From contig CM060847.1 of assembly GCA_030737835.1 (NCBI GenBank), forward strand, positions 21,540,433-21,604,432: a stretch of 64,000 nt of DNA, read 5' to 3'. Every line of letters starts with the position of its first letter. Within the stretch, counting starts at the first letter, position 1. The position numbers were made by a program, and so were the translations under genes. Below are positions 23,380-34,318 of this stretch, piece by piece. This DNA is from Acorus gramineus. Its lineage: Eukaryota > Streptophyta > Magnoliopsida > Acorales > Acoraceae. The notes under the pieces are model-generated. The model did not search any database and was not told the origin of the DNA. It saw nothing but the letters and a program-made list of their open reading frames with translations.

Positions 23380-24340
23380 AGCCGGGTTGTAGCCGTCCTG
23401 GCAGGAGGCTCTCATCCGTAGGTACCGCCGATGCAGTCGGAGGGGTACTGATCGTGGGAGTATGTCAGGTAGGGGCTAACCCGGAAATGGATTAATGAAT
23501 GGTGCCGCGAGCGTGGAATCGCTCTCCCCTTCGTCGGATCCGCGTAGTACAGCCCCGGCGTTAGACAGGCTCCCGGTCAGAGGACCAGGCGAGCTACGGA
23601 GCGGGGAGAGGCTACCGGTGGACCAGGGGTAGAGAGCAGTCTAAGTCTCTCCCAAAGTCCCAAAATGTCTCCTTTCGGGAGTGAGGGTGTGGATGAGGCG
23701 AAGACGGGTCGCTCGTGACCAAATGGTTTATTCGACCATTCCCGATGATGTTGGGTTCGGTCCTGTAATGGATGATGTCGCGAGTATGGAATCGTTCTCC
23801 CCTTCGTTGGACCCGAGTAGGGACTCCTCAGCGTTAGAGAGGCCTTCCTGACAGAGGGCTCCCCTCAGTAGGCACCTCCTGATTTGGGTTCGGACTGTGC
23901 TGAATTGTGGGAGCGGACCAGGCGGCCTACGGTGTGGAGGAGAGGCTACCGGTGGACCAGGGGTGAAGAACAGTCTAAGTCTCTCCCAAAGTCCCAAATG
24001 TCTCCTGATGGGAGTGAGGGTGTGGATGAGACAAGACGCGTCGCCTCGTGACCCAATTGTGGTTCGACCGTTCCCATAGAGGTTGGGTCCGGTCTTGAGA
24101 TGGATGTCGAAGGATATCGGTGGGTGATTATCTAGGTGTAGATGATCAAATGCGGTTGGTGGTATTCTTTAGGGCTGATGTCTTCTTCTAGTGTTCCTTT
24201 CTGGATTAAGGGGCCTTGTGAGGTCAGCGTTGAAACCCGGGCTAGGGTACTTCGTGTTCCTTGTTTGGTTGTCGGGGTATCCTATATCGGGATTTCATGC
24301 TGCTTTCCCGAGGTTTCTTTTCCCAGTCAAGGGATACCCT
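23380..24340 (+). repeat. LTR-derived modules inside the chromovirus internal region
   Basis: Two diverged passages (about 23400-23720 and 23770-24060) resemble the LTR text at 20780-21030 (ggctccc.tcagtaggcacc, accaggcggcctacgg, accggtggaccaggggt, cccaaagtccc). A third (24205-24320) resembles LTR 20530-20640 (ggggccttg.gagg, cgtgttccttgtttggttgtc). Parts of the LTR, or of a related older one, are thus present between gag and the 3' LTR. Confidence 0.7.
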
Positions 24341-24479
24341 GGAAGCATCAGCTGGTGATGGATCAGGTGTGAGTTTTGGTTGGAGGTTAAGGCCTTTTGG
24401 GCTGAGTAATTTCTGGTAAAGGCATATCTGTGGACCCGGGCAAGACGCTCGTCGCGTCTATTGGCGTCGACCGTCGAAC

Positions 24480-24956
24480 CCTGCTAGGATTCGGAGCTTT
24501 CCGAGTTTGGCGGGTTATTGCAGGAAGCTTGACGAGGGTCTCTCGAAGATAGCTGTTCCTCTTAACCGCCTTACTTGGAAGGGTGTCCGGTTCGAGTGGT
24601 CCCCATCTTGCGAGGAGAGCTTCCTGGAGTTTACTCGGAGGCTCACCTCAGCGCCAATTCTTACCTCTCCGTCTTGGAGTGGTGGGTTCGCAGTTGGGTA
24701 AAGGTGTCCACGATCCTGCTCACGTCATCCCGTTCGAGCCGCTTGTCTCTGAGCCGGACAGTCATTCGTGGAGCAGTCGATTGAGATCATGGACCGCCGC
24801 GTGAGGAGGCTCTGCACCAAGACCGTCCAGTTGGTCGAGGTGCGATGGCAGCACCGTTCCGGTGTTAAGGACACATGGAAGCTCATGGATGCCAGGTGTG
24901 ACGCATCTTTTCCCCTCCTAGATGTTTTTGCATATTTTGAGGACAAAATTTCCTAA
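24480..24956 (+). pseudogene. Chromovirus pol relics (fossil)
   Basis: At about 24507-24690 the reading matches the reverse transcriptase to RNase H connection (AGYCRKLDEGLSKIAVPL, then RRLTSAPILT). At about 24775-24950 it matches the C-terminal chromodomain-like tail of Tekay-type integrases (DRRVRRL, VEVRWQHRSGVKDTWKL). These confirm the lineage of the outer element. The remainder of pol is not seen. Confidence 0.65.
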
Positions 24957-24967
24957 GGGGGGAAGAA
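24954..24967 (+). other. Polypurine tract of the chromovirus
   Basis: Purine-rich aaggggggaagaa directly before the 3' LTR. Confidence 0.8.
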
Positions 24968-25795
24968 TGTTATATATGTGTCACTTTTTAGCCTGCTGGT
25001 AACCGTTAGAGCGTTCTGGCAGTTTTTCGTTTTTTTCGGTTTTTCGATCGGTACCGCTAATTTTTGGACTGTTAGCTATCGTCCTGAGCTAGAGGACTCC
25101 GATTGAAAATCTAACTGCATATTTGGTGTCCTGGTGCCATTTTAGACCTCTCACGAAAATTTCGTTGAATTCCGGTAACGTTTCTGAAATTTCACAGTTC
25201 CGGGGCGTATCTGGGTTTTTAAGTCGCTCACTATATAAAGGTGGGATGTAAATTCCGAGTTACTGTTCATCGTCTCCTACCTTGAGCCCTCTCTCTCCTC
25301 TCCTCCGTTTTTCTTCCGTTTGAGGCCCTTAGACCCCTCAAAACTTAAAACCTAAAACATAGGAAGTGTAGATCGGGTCCCGATCTACACTCCGGTGTTT
25401 TCAAATCCCAATTCCGGTGAGTTTTGCCCGTCCATCCGCCCTCTCTTCGTCCCTGATTTGAGCCATCTCGGCGGTGGAGGTAGATCGGGGCGTAGGAGAG
25501 CCTTTGAGAAAGGTTTCGGCGCGCGGAGAGCCACCGGACTTCCCCTCCTCCCCTTGGTAAGCCCCCTTTCCCTCTTTTTCTTGCATAGATGTATGCTAGG
25601 GGGGTGGTTTTGTGGTTGGGAGGCGGTTGGCGGCGGTGGGTGGCCGTCGGAGGGCTGTGGGAGGCGGTCGGAGGCTGTGGTGGTGGTCGGAGGTGGGTGG
25701 TAGAGGAGCTCGGGCTCGGGCAGGATGGCAGGGCAGCAGCAGCAGGCGCAGCAGCCGCAGGCGCAGCAGGCAGGGCCGCTGGCAGGGCGCGCGCG
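24968..25795 (+). repeat. 3' LTR of the chromovirus, first part
   Basis: Matches 18476-19300 of the 5' LTR, with a TATA box at 25232-25239. It stops where the Tat element begins and resumes at 48027. Confidence 0.92.
25791..25795 (+). repeat. Target-site duplication of the Tat element, left copy
   Basis: GCGCG, repeated at 48022-48026. The host sequence is GC-repetitive, but the position abuts exact LTR ends on both sides. Confidence 0.8.
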
Positions 25796-26068
25796 TGTAG
25801 ATACCCCATTTTGATCGGTCAGAACTGTGAAACACTTATCATTTGTGATATCTTAGTTTGCAGGTCTAAGCCCTGATGATCTTCCCGGAGCTAGAATAAT
25901 CATTTGAGTAGGGAAAGGGAAGAAAAGAAAGCATGAGCGCAACAAGTTCTTGGAGGAAAGCTTAAGAAAAGCAGTACCATTGCCCAGAACGGTTAAGTCT
26001 TGAGTTGTTGTATAAGACGTCTGAAAATCTGTCTGGTGACTAAGACGAGCGATCTCCCACTCGTCGTA

Positions 26069-26300
26069 CTGGACGATCTTTCTGAGGATTGTCGACTTCG
26101 ACGATCTTTGAAAGGATTGTCGAACTGGACGATCTTTCTGAGGACCGTCGACTTCGACGATCTTTAAAAGGATTGTCGAGCTGGACGATCTTTCTGAGGA
26201 CCGTCGACTTCGACGATCTTTAAAAGGATTGTCGATCTGGACGATCTTTCTGAGGATTGTCGACTTCGACGATCTTTGGGGGGATTGTCGACCTGGACAA
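26069..26300 (+). repeat. 56-bp tandem repeat, just over four copies
   Basis: Copies start ctggacgatctttctgagga at 26069, 26125, 26181 and 26237, with a partial copy at 26293. Each holds GTCGA and TCGACGA words. The counterpart in the 3' LTR is at 45849-46080. Confidence 0.9.
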
Positions 26301-26473
26301 TGGGATGGCGGATCGTCAAAAAAACTGGGATAAGTTCAGCTCGGAAAGGACGGCATGGCTTGCATTTTTTCGCCTCTCCACCAACGTCAGCCACTTCGGG
26401 TGAATGTGGGAGCGTCGTGGGGCACTCATGACTTCCCCAAACAGGTGTCAAGAAGGTGGTGGTCGTTTGGGGC

Positions 26474-26480
26474 TATAAAA
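26474..26480 (+). promoter_or_regulatory. TATA box of the Tat 5' LTR
   Basis: ggctataaaaggga context; TATAAAA about 680 bp into the LTR. It is conserved in the 3' LTR at 46254-46260 and is the likely start site for element transcripts. Confidence 0.6.
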
Positions 26481-26578
26481 GGGAGGCTTTGGTGGAGGAA
26501 AAAATTAATCTTTAACTCATCTTTACCCACCTTTTACTCTCCAAAGCCTCTCCTAGCCACCCCACTCGAGACCAGCGA

Positions 26579-26990
26579 CCTTTCACCACTCTCCACCCTC
26601 CATTTCCGAGCACCACCACCTCCTACACCAGCAGCCACCCCAAACAACCACCCACCACTCTCACCTACCACCTAACCCCTCCCATTCCTCTCCAAAAGCC
26701 ACCCATCCGAACCCACCTTGCTCTTTATCACCAACAGCCCTCTCAACACCCTCCACCCTCCGTTTCCGAGCACCACCACCCCCTACGCCGGCAGCCACTC
26801 CAAACAACCACCCACCACTCTCACCTACCACCTAACCCCTCCCATTCCTCTCCAAAGCCACCCATCCGAACCCACCTTGTTCTTTATCACCAACAGCCCT
26901 CTCAACACTCTCCACCCTCCGTTTCCGAGCACCACCACCCCCTACGCCGGCAGCCACTCCAAACAACCACCCACCACACCTCCCTACCCT
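26579..26990 (+). repeat. Tandem repeat of about 160 bp, 2.5 copies
   Basis: Pyrimidine-rich, stop-poor units starting near ctccaccctcc at about 26590, 26750 and 26911. They encode Pro/Thr-rich frames by composition only. The counterpart is at 46368-46745. Confidence 0.85.
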
Positions 26991-27446
26991 CACTTCCCTT
27001 CCCTTTCCTTTTTTTTCTTCTCTTTTTTTACTTAAGAGAACTTGTATAACATATCATTTCCTAAAAGAACTTGTATAAGGTTGTAACAAACTTACTAAAT
27101 CTAATAAATATAAGTTTAATCAAAGTTGAGAGTGTTGGAGTACATCATTGGACTTTTATCAGTTCTTTTGGAAACTATACGCAGCTGGCGGACGACCCTA
27201 ACTTGGATCGTTGGTCAGTTGGTCTAGGGACCATTTGAACACTCCCCTTTGCAAGTTTGGGTATCTCCCAAGGACTACTAACCCTTTTTGTTTTATTTTT
27301 GTTTACTTTATTCGTCATTTACTGCTTTATATGTTTGTTATTACTCTTTTATATACTGTTTATATGCTGCTTTTTTTTTGTTTTTCTTCGTTCCTTGCTA
27401 ACATAAACCTCCCACTAATTTTGTTAAATTTTTTTTTTTTTTTGGA

Positions 27447-27850
27447 GTTAACCCTCGACAACCCCCCTGGTTCGTCGACCTCGACAATCCCCCTGTACTC
27501 GTCTAACTTGACAATCCCCCTGTAACTCGTCAAACCCGACAACCCTCCTCTAACTCGTCAACACCGACAACCCTCCTCTAACTCGTCAATACCGACAACC
27601 CACCTTTAACTCGTCAAACCCGACAACCCTCCTCTAACTCGTCAAACCCGACAACCCTCCTCTAACTCGTCAAACCCGACAACCCTCCTCTAACTCGTCA
27701 AACCCGACGACGCCCCTCTAACTCGTCAAACCCGACAACCCCCCTTTAACTCGCCGAACTCGACAATCCAATCATAGTTCGTCGAACCCGACCATCCATC
27801 CATAGTTTGTCAATCTCGACAACTCCCCCGTGGTTCGTCGAGACCAACAA
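27447..27850 (+). repeat. 28-bp tandem repeat rich in TCGTC and CCGACA
   Basis: About fourteen units of the form actcgtcaaacccgacaacc, exactly 28 bp apart in the central part (27611, 27639). The counterpart in the 3' LTR is 47229-47645. Units are adjacent with no spacers, so this is not a CRISPR array. Confidence 0.9.
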
Positions 27851-28236
27851 TCCCTTCTAGTTCATCAACCTCCAGTCTATTGACCAGAAAGAACACCTTT
27901 TTTATCCCATTTGCCAACCTTGCACAAAAAAAAGTATCTTTCTCTCTCTTTGGGTTTGCAGGATCAATCTGAGCTTAAACACCTCAAGGCACGGCCGGCC
28001 GTGATCCTTGAGAGGAGAACCCGCATCCCTCGTTGAAGGCGAGTAATAACAGAAGAAATCTTCTTTTCTTGCTTTTGAAGAAAAGCAAGTGGCGATCACA
28101 CCAACGTCCCTGGAAGCGGTCGGGCAACCTTGGACGATCCATCAAGTGGTGATTCGAAGCGCCGTGCACGTAACGGAACCAAACTTGAAGGAACCTGGAT
28201 TCACGACCAACGCCGTGTCAAAATCCAACACCGACA

Positions 28237-29122
28237 GTCTGGCGATCACGGTGGGACGATCCTTTGTGAAAAGCTCAATCAGGTTGGTCCTCTAAAACCC
28301 TTAGGCAGAGAGTAGTGCTAGTTTGAAAAGAATTCCTGCGACTTTCACTAGACATCAATAAGACTGAGTCTAATCTGTTTCATGAATGCATGATGGTGGT
28401 TGTTGTATGCTACTGAATATTTGTACTGTGTTAACTCCTGGACAAACCCCCTAGGTGGTCGTCGAAGTTTCTGTTTCTTTCTTGCTTTCATCTGATTCTA
28501 GCTACTCGTTTATCGCCCTTCTTTTCTTCAATCAAAATTTCTTGCCTTCCTGTTCCAAAAAAAAAATTATTGTCTTTCTGATTTCCTATTTTTGTAAAAG
28601 AAATCCCCTCTTTTTATTGCACTGTCTGTCAAAATTTACTGTCTTTCTGCTTTCCTATTTTCGCAAAAAAAAAAAAAAAAAAAAAAAAAAATTCTTACTT
28701 TTTATTTGCACTATTTTGAACTTCAGTTCCTATTTTCTGTTTTCCTCAAAATTTTCCTTCCCTTTTCTTCTGATTAAAAAAAATTTCTCTTACTTGCTTT
28801 TCCAAAAAAAAAAAAATTTTCAAAATCTCTTGTACCAAATTTCTCTTTCCTTCACTAACTCTTTTTCCAAAATTTCCTTCAGTAAGAAAAAAAAAAAAAA
28901 AAAACTTGCTCTTCTGTATTTCAAAATTCTAGAATCTTCGACGTCCAGCCCTTGCTGACCCAGTTAGGTGTTCTGTCCAAGAGCCATCAACATCCCATTA
29001 CTATCTGATTTCTGAAGTTTCATGCTCTGTTAGATTGTGGAATTGCTTGCTTGATCTGTTAAGTTGTTGAATTGTGTGCTTTCCATCTCTATATCGCTTG
29101 CTGCTCACCCCGAAACACACAC
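28237..29122 (+). other. Tat leader between LTR and gag
   Basis: Apart from the primer site this is T- and A-rich sequence with poly(A) runs at about 28665-28690 and 28885-28905. An open frame here is caused by poly(T) and poly(A) composition. No gene is seen. Confidence 0.6.
28240..28257 (+). other. Possible primer-binding site of the Tat element
   Basis: TGGCGATCACGGTGGGA begins three bases after the 5' LTR. A TGGCG start is common for Tat primer sites, but I could not match the remainder to one tRNA, so the primer is undetermined. Confidence 0.45.
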
Positions 29123-30523
29123 ATGGATCCCTTCCCTAGACCTGAAGGTTCAAGGGTAGACATGGGGTATGATTTTTATGAGAACCAAGTGTTTCCCGAT
29201 GCCAGAATGCCCCATGGGCAAGCCACGCGCAACCAGGAAACCACTGAGACCTCAGAAAGACCAGCCTGGAGGAGACTCGAGGAAAGAATGGAGGCCATGG
29301 GATATCACTCAATTGATGAAATGATGAATGCCTTCGACCACCTCAACCGATTGCACTCAGCCTCCCGGAATCCAAATCCCACTACTCTTCAACCCCCTCC
29401 TCCTCCACCACAGCCAAGAGTCCAACCCCACCCCCAACCTATTGAAACCTTGGATGACACTGTCCGAAGGATAGTGTCAGAACTCAACCCGACCTTGCTC
29501 CAAACCTCCCACCCGTCCAATTTACGCCAAATTCCCCCCATTGCTCTCCCACTCGACCTTAAAATCCCCAAGTACCGCAGATATAATGGTCGAGGAGATC
29601 CAGATGCTCATTTGACTGCTTTTTATATGGACTCACGTCCATTCCTGGGAGATGAGTCACTTCTAGTATTCCTTTTCCAGAAGTCTCTTGAAGGAGAGGC
29701 AGTTCAATGGTATGCGACCCTCCCGGTCGAATGCCTCCATGATTTTTCTGCTGTGAGCGAAAGGTTTCTCCGGCGATATGGGTATCAGAGAATGCGCATT
29801 CCATCCCTATCAGACCTTACAGCAGAAAAGATGAGGCCGCGTGAAGAGTTTGAATCTTTTGTGGCACGTTGGCGCATGTTGGTGCACAGGACGGGATTGC
29901 AATTGACAGAAAGCCAGGAAATAGACATGATGCTGCAAAATCTCACTCCAGAGTTGCGAATGAATCTCGCCTATGGTGATTGCTCTACTTACGAAATGCT
30001 GATTGATCGCCACAACGGCATTCAGCATTGTGCTGGCACTACCACTGCTTCACCAACTGGCAACCAGCGCCCTCCCTTCAAGAAAAACCATGTTCCATCC
30101 TCCACAATAGAAGGGGTCACCCCACAAATCTCAGCGTTCTACCCAAATGGATCACCAGCTTCTGGTCGAGGACCGGTAACAAGGCCGTATGCACCTGGAC
30201 CATCTAGGTATACTCCGCCTCGACCAGTAACCCGTTACCAAGGGATTGCTCCTCAACAGACGCTAGTGCACCATCCGACACGCCCCACACCAATTTCCTC
30301 ATTCCCAACCCACCACCCACCTCTCCGCCAACCATTCCAGTATCACCACTCAGCTCCCCAAGCCCAACCCATTCGAGCCTCGCAACCCAATCAAATAACT
30401 CCCCGACCAATCCCCAATACACAGCTGTTCCTCCACCCACATCTTACCAGGCTCGAAGGATGGGCAAACGTGATACTTACCCACCACTGCCAGAGTCCTT
30501 GCCCGACATTTTTATGGCACTGA
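29123..30523 (+). CDS. Tat gag (fossil part)
   Basis: Capsid-type protein of the element, about 466 residues from the chosen Met (MDPFPRPEGSRVDMG). The frame is open further upstream, to a Met at 29072. It has a Pro-rich segment (about 29385-29440), then the Ty3/gypsy gag domain at about 29545-30040 (KIPKYRRYNGRGDPDAHL, then EGEAVQWY, then FLRRYGYQRM). A Pro/Gln-rich C-terminal part follows. The domain is typical of Tat and Athila gag. Its end overlaps the next open stretch (30460 on), which carries a zinc-binding motif. Confidence 0.8.
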   Translation: MDPFPRPEGSRVDMGYDFYENQVFPDARMPHGQATRNQETTETSERPAWRRLEERMEAMGYHSIDEMMNAFDHLNRLHSASRNPNPTTLQPPPPPPQPRVQPHPQPIETLDDTVRRIVSELNPTLLQTSHPSNLRQIPPIALPLDLKIPKYRRYNGRGDPDAHLTAFYMDSRPFLGDESLLVFLFQKSLEGEAVQWYATLPVECLHDFSAVSERFLRRYGYQRMRIPSLSDLTAEKMRPREEFESFVARWRMLVHRTGLQLTESQEIDMMLQNLTPELRMNLAYGDCSTYEMLIDRHNGIQHCAGTTTASPTGNQRPPFKKNHVPSSTIEGVTPQISAFYPNGSPASGRGPVTRPYAPGPSRYTPPRPVTRYQGIAPQQTLVHHPTRPTPISSFPTHHPPLRQPFQYHHSAPQAQPIRASQPNQITPRPIPNTQLFLHPHLTRLEGWANVILTHHCQSPCPTFLWH

Positions 30524-31431
30524 TGGAATCCAGCAGCATCACCTTGCCACCCGAGAGACCCTCACCCCCTGGTGTCGATAGTTCACGCTACTGCCCATAC
30601 CACCGAATGCATGGTCATGACATCTGTGGTTGCTACACATTTCGAGATTTTGTTTATGATCTTCATGAACAAGATCGCATTGATTGGGCACTATTGCGAA
30701 ATATCATCACTAGGTCCCGCTCGGCCCACCCTGTTCAATCCTCCACTTCATCCGCACCTCTTGGCATTCATATTGACCCACTCCCTTCCCATACTCAGCC
30801 GTCTACTTCATCTGGTCCAGTTGTCAACTTCATTGGGACCGACCCTCCATCCCCCAACCAGTCCAACTCCTCATCACACCTCTGGGCCAACCTTGTTACC
30901 CCACCGGCAACACCTGATAGTGGTAAATCCAAATCTGAAGAGGAACCCATGGAAGAAGACGAGCCAGAAGAAGAGCCAGAAGAAGACCCTGAGAAACCAG
31001 AAGAGGACCCGGAGGAGGAACCAGAAGAGGACCCGGAGGAGGAGGAACCAGAAGAGGACCCTGAGGAGGAGGAACCAGAAGAGGACCCGGAGGAGGAGGA
31101 ACCAGAAGAGGACCCTGAGGAGGAAGAACCAGAAGAGGACCCTGAGGAGGAGGAACCAGAAGAGGACCCTGAGGAGGAGGAACCAGAAGAGGACCCGGAG
31201 GAGGAGAACCAGAAGAAGACCCTGAGGAGGAGGAGCCAGAAGAAGACCCTGAGGAGGAGGACCAGAAGACCCTGAGGAGGAGGACCAGAAGAGGACCCGG
31301 AGGAGGAGGAGCCAGAAGAAGACCCTGAGGAGGAGGAGCCAGAAGAAGACCCTGAGGAGGAGGAGCCAGAAGAAGACCCCGAAGAGGAGGAGCCAGAAGA
31401 AGACCCTGAGGGGGAAGTATCTGAAGACGAG
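30460..31431 (+). CDS. Tat zinc-binding motif and long acidic repeat (fossil part)
   Basis: The first part carries CPYHRMHGHDICGC (about 30590-30640), a Cys/His cluster like the one following the gag domain in Tat elements. From about 30937 the sequence becomes a 27-bp tandem repeat coding for Glu-Pro-Glu-Glu-Asp-Pro-Glu-Glu-Glu with small variations, more than fifteen units long. The opposite strand is open over the same stretch (Ser/Gly-rich or Leu/Phe-rich frames), but only because of the repeat. Such repeats change length easily. Confidence 0.6.
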
Positions 31432-31434
31432 CTC

Positions 31435-34245
31435 ATGGAAGAGCCGGAAGAACTGGCATTTGGTGAAGATGCCCTTGAGCAAGAACCATCTGAGCAGTCC
31501 ACATTGGCAAGCACAATTCAAGAACCAGAAGCATCAACCGGAACTGTTGATGGCCCGGTGGGACCGCCACCTATTGTGTTCCTCGAGAGCGAGCTCGCCC
31601 CACCAGCAATGCGTAATCGCCCTCTTCGTATCATGGTGGAGATAGCAGGGATCCCCTTCAGATATACATATATTGACACCGGGGCAGGAGGAAACATCAT
31701 GGCATATGGAGTTTATTGCTCATTTGAAGATGTGGAGGACCGTCCTGAACTTGAGCCCTCTAATGAGTTCATAGAAGCATATGACGGCACCAGACGACCG
31801 GTGGTCGGAACAGTTACGATTCCTTTGATGGTAGGCCCGTTGCACACTGAGGTATATTTTCATGTCGTAAAGCTCGAAGGGGGCGTCCACAACATAATTC
31901 TCGGGAGGGCGTGGCTCAATAATGCCAGAGCAGTTCCATCCACTCGTCATCAATGCCTTCGGTTTCCACTATGGGGAAAGATTGTCTCCGTATGGGGGGA
32001 AAACATCCTTTGGGGGGGACCGAATGAACCAAATTGGACTGTTAATGCGTTAACCGTTGGCTCAGAAGGGGGGATAGAAAGGGTGATGAAAGAAGAGTCG
32101 AAAGAAGAAATACGAGAGGAGGAGCTTGAAGAAGACTCCTTGAATTTTGAGCCATCTGGCTCCCCAACATCAACAGAAGACTCATCAGAGGAGCATGACA
32201 CGATCACTTGCTTGACATGTTCCCCTTCCATCACATTCGCTCCTCATGAGCTCGCCGAGCCTAGCATACGCACATGCCCCCTTGTGATCAAAGTAGCCAT
32301 TGCCGGTAAAATTCTCCGAAATGTCCTCGTGGACACAGGCGCTGGAGTAGACATCATGACCCATTCCACCTACTGCAAGCTTCGGCGTGGGCTCCCCAAG
32401 CTCCAACCATCAGAAACCCTTCTCCACGCATATGACAGCTCAAGCCAATCTTCATGCGGGAGGATCTCTTGTGTTCTAAAGGTGGGGCCAGTATGTACCT
32501 CTGTAGACTGCGAGGTCGTGAAGATCGAGTCGCCTCATTCCATGATCCTTGGGAGGCCCTGGCTTGACAATGTCGAAGGTGTCTCTTCTACGCGTCATCA
32601 ATGCTTGCGTTTTCCAAGCAATGGGGACATCATCTCGGTATGGGGGGAGGCACGCCGCCATGACTGGTCAAGGTTCTTCAATTGTCAAATGTGCGAGCTA
32701 AATACTGGGCCAAAGAACTGTGCATATCAGCCTCAGACGATCCTCCACCCCAGATCATACCAGGTGGCATCATCCGTTCAGCTCCTAGAAGTCGGTTCCC
32801 TCCATGAACCCGCCACCAATCCGGAGTCCCATCCGAGCTAGCAGCCTCAGCCCCATCCGGCCACTTTTGTCCTCCTGGCATCATTGTCCCAATACTGCAG
32901 TTCTCCACACCACCAGGACAGGACGCATCTTCAACAATATGCCCTCTCAAGTTCTCCGACAGACCAATCAGAAGCGGAAGTGGAAGAAGGGAGAGCTGGT
33001 GATAAGGTGGACTTGCTTGAACAATTGCGCAAAATCCCAGCCAAGATCTCGATATTGGAGCTGATCGAGACTTCAGAACACCATCAGGAGGCGATAAGGG
33101 CTTTCCTGGAAAAGGTCAAGGTGGACCGCCACATTTCTGCCTTTAATGTGCCAGCTGCGCTAGTTTCTGAAGGATTGGGCCCTGTGATCTCATTCTGGCC
33201 CAAGGAAGTCATCGATGATCCCCTCACCAACATTTCGGCACTTTGCGTCACCGCCTTGGTGGAGAAAACATTGGTTAATCGAATCCTTGTTGATACTGGT
33301 GCGGGTGTCAACCTCATGTCCCTCCAGACGTTCCAGCACGTCAATGGTGATATCACTTCACTAGCGGAGTCCGATACGCGAATTTTTGCCTATGACAGGA
33401 GTGCTCGACATGTGGTGGGCTTCCGTTCATTTAGCTTGGAGATCGGTCCCCTCAAGACCACGTTTGAAGCCTATGTTCTGGAGATGGACTCTGATTATAG
33501 CATGATCTTGGGAAGAAAATGGTTGGCGACAATCCGAGGTGTTTCCTCCCCACTCCACCAATGCCTCAAATTTCCTGTTGGAGAACAGATCATCACAATA
33601 GGCGGGGACGCTGTCAAAGGCATCCGGTATGAAGCAGAAGAAGCAGAGGCTATCACAACAGTGAAAAGCCCTTCCAGGAGAGAAGGCAAGCAGCCAGTCG
33701 TGCACATATCAGAGTTTCCACCCGATTGGGCGCGTGATGGGGCACTACAGGTAAGCACTTTGGGCAAAGGTAAAGCACGCGCATCAACTGACAGTAATCC
33801 AGGATGGCGGCTCATGGAACAAATGGGTTATCATCGAGGCCAAGGTCTGGGACGGTACAATCAAGGCACCACAGACATCATTCACAACTTCATATGGCCG
33901 GACCACATGGGCATCGGATCACTCACAGTTTATGATTGGGGACCATTCTATGGCATTACGGATTGGAGCTTGGAAGAACATTTTATCCGTAGCACTGGAT
34001 CAGAACAACCCGCATCCAGTCAACTGACTCCCATTGAGAGCCAATCAGGATCCTCCTCTTCAGTTCCACCAGAGGAAGACATTGATTCTCTGATTGAGAC
34101 TCTTGACCAGTTATTTTCTGAATCACATGAACAATTGCCCGGCGATTCTCATAAATTGCCAGAATACTATGTTGAAGACCCGGATTCTGCTGATGAGATG
34201 CCCCATTCATGCAGTTCAGGAGCATTGGGGAGCAAGACTCTCTAG
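31435..34245 (+). CDS. Tat protease region with three retropepsin-like domains and a G-patch-like motif (fossil part)
   Basis: Three successive copies of an aspartic protease fold are readable: about 31617-32010 (D-T-G-A-G at 31674, ILGRAWL downstream), 32275-32665 (D-T-G-A-G at 32332, ILGRPWL) and 33235-33625 (D-T-G-A-G at 33292, ILGRKWL). Each ends in a similar HQCLRFP or HQCLKFP stretch, so they look like ancient duplications. After the third lies PGWRLMEQMGYHRGQGLG (about 33798-33870), matching the G-patch pattern of aromatic, glycine and GLG positions. G-patches are otherwise known next to proteases of betaretroviruses. A Ser/Pro-rich tail follows. The region is spread over two open stretches. 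Confidence 0.7.
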
Positions 34246-34318
34246 GGTGATTGGATTGAACTCAGCCCTCAACCTTGCAAAAGGATGATCTATTTTCTCT
34301 ATTCTTGAGGGTGCCATT

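Larger units (their letters stand above)
25796..28236 (+). repeat. 5' LTR of the Tat element
   Basis: 2,441 bp, TGTAGATACCCC at the start and ACACCGACA at the end. Contains a 56-bp tandem array (26069-26300), a TATA box (26474-26480), a tandem array of about 160 bp (26579-26990) and a 28-bp array (27447-27850). Confidence 0.92.

Noticed and set aside
26718-27035. Pro/Thr-rich open frame in the Tat LTR
   Set aside because: Result of the pyrimidine-rich tandem repeat of about 160 bp; frames of this type appear in both LTRs and carry no domain.
27447-27850. Regular 28-bp repeats considered as a CRISPR array
   Set aside because: Units are adjacent with no unique spacers, lie in an LTR of a plant element, and recur in the other LTR.
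28455-28958. Phe/Lys-rich open frame of 167 codons
   Set aside because: Produced by poly(T) and poly(A) runs in the Tat leader; no domain.
30795-31521. Minus-strand frames of Ser/Gly or Leu/Phe repeats
   Set aside because: Exact shadow of the 27-bp acidic repeat on the plus strand.
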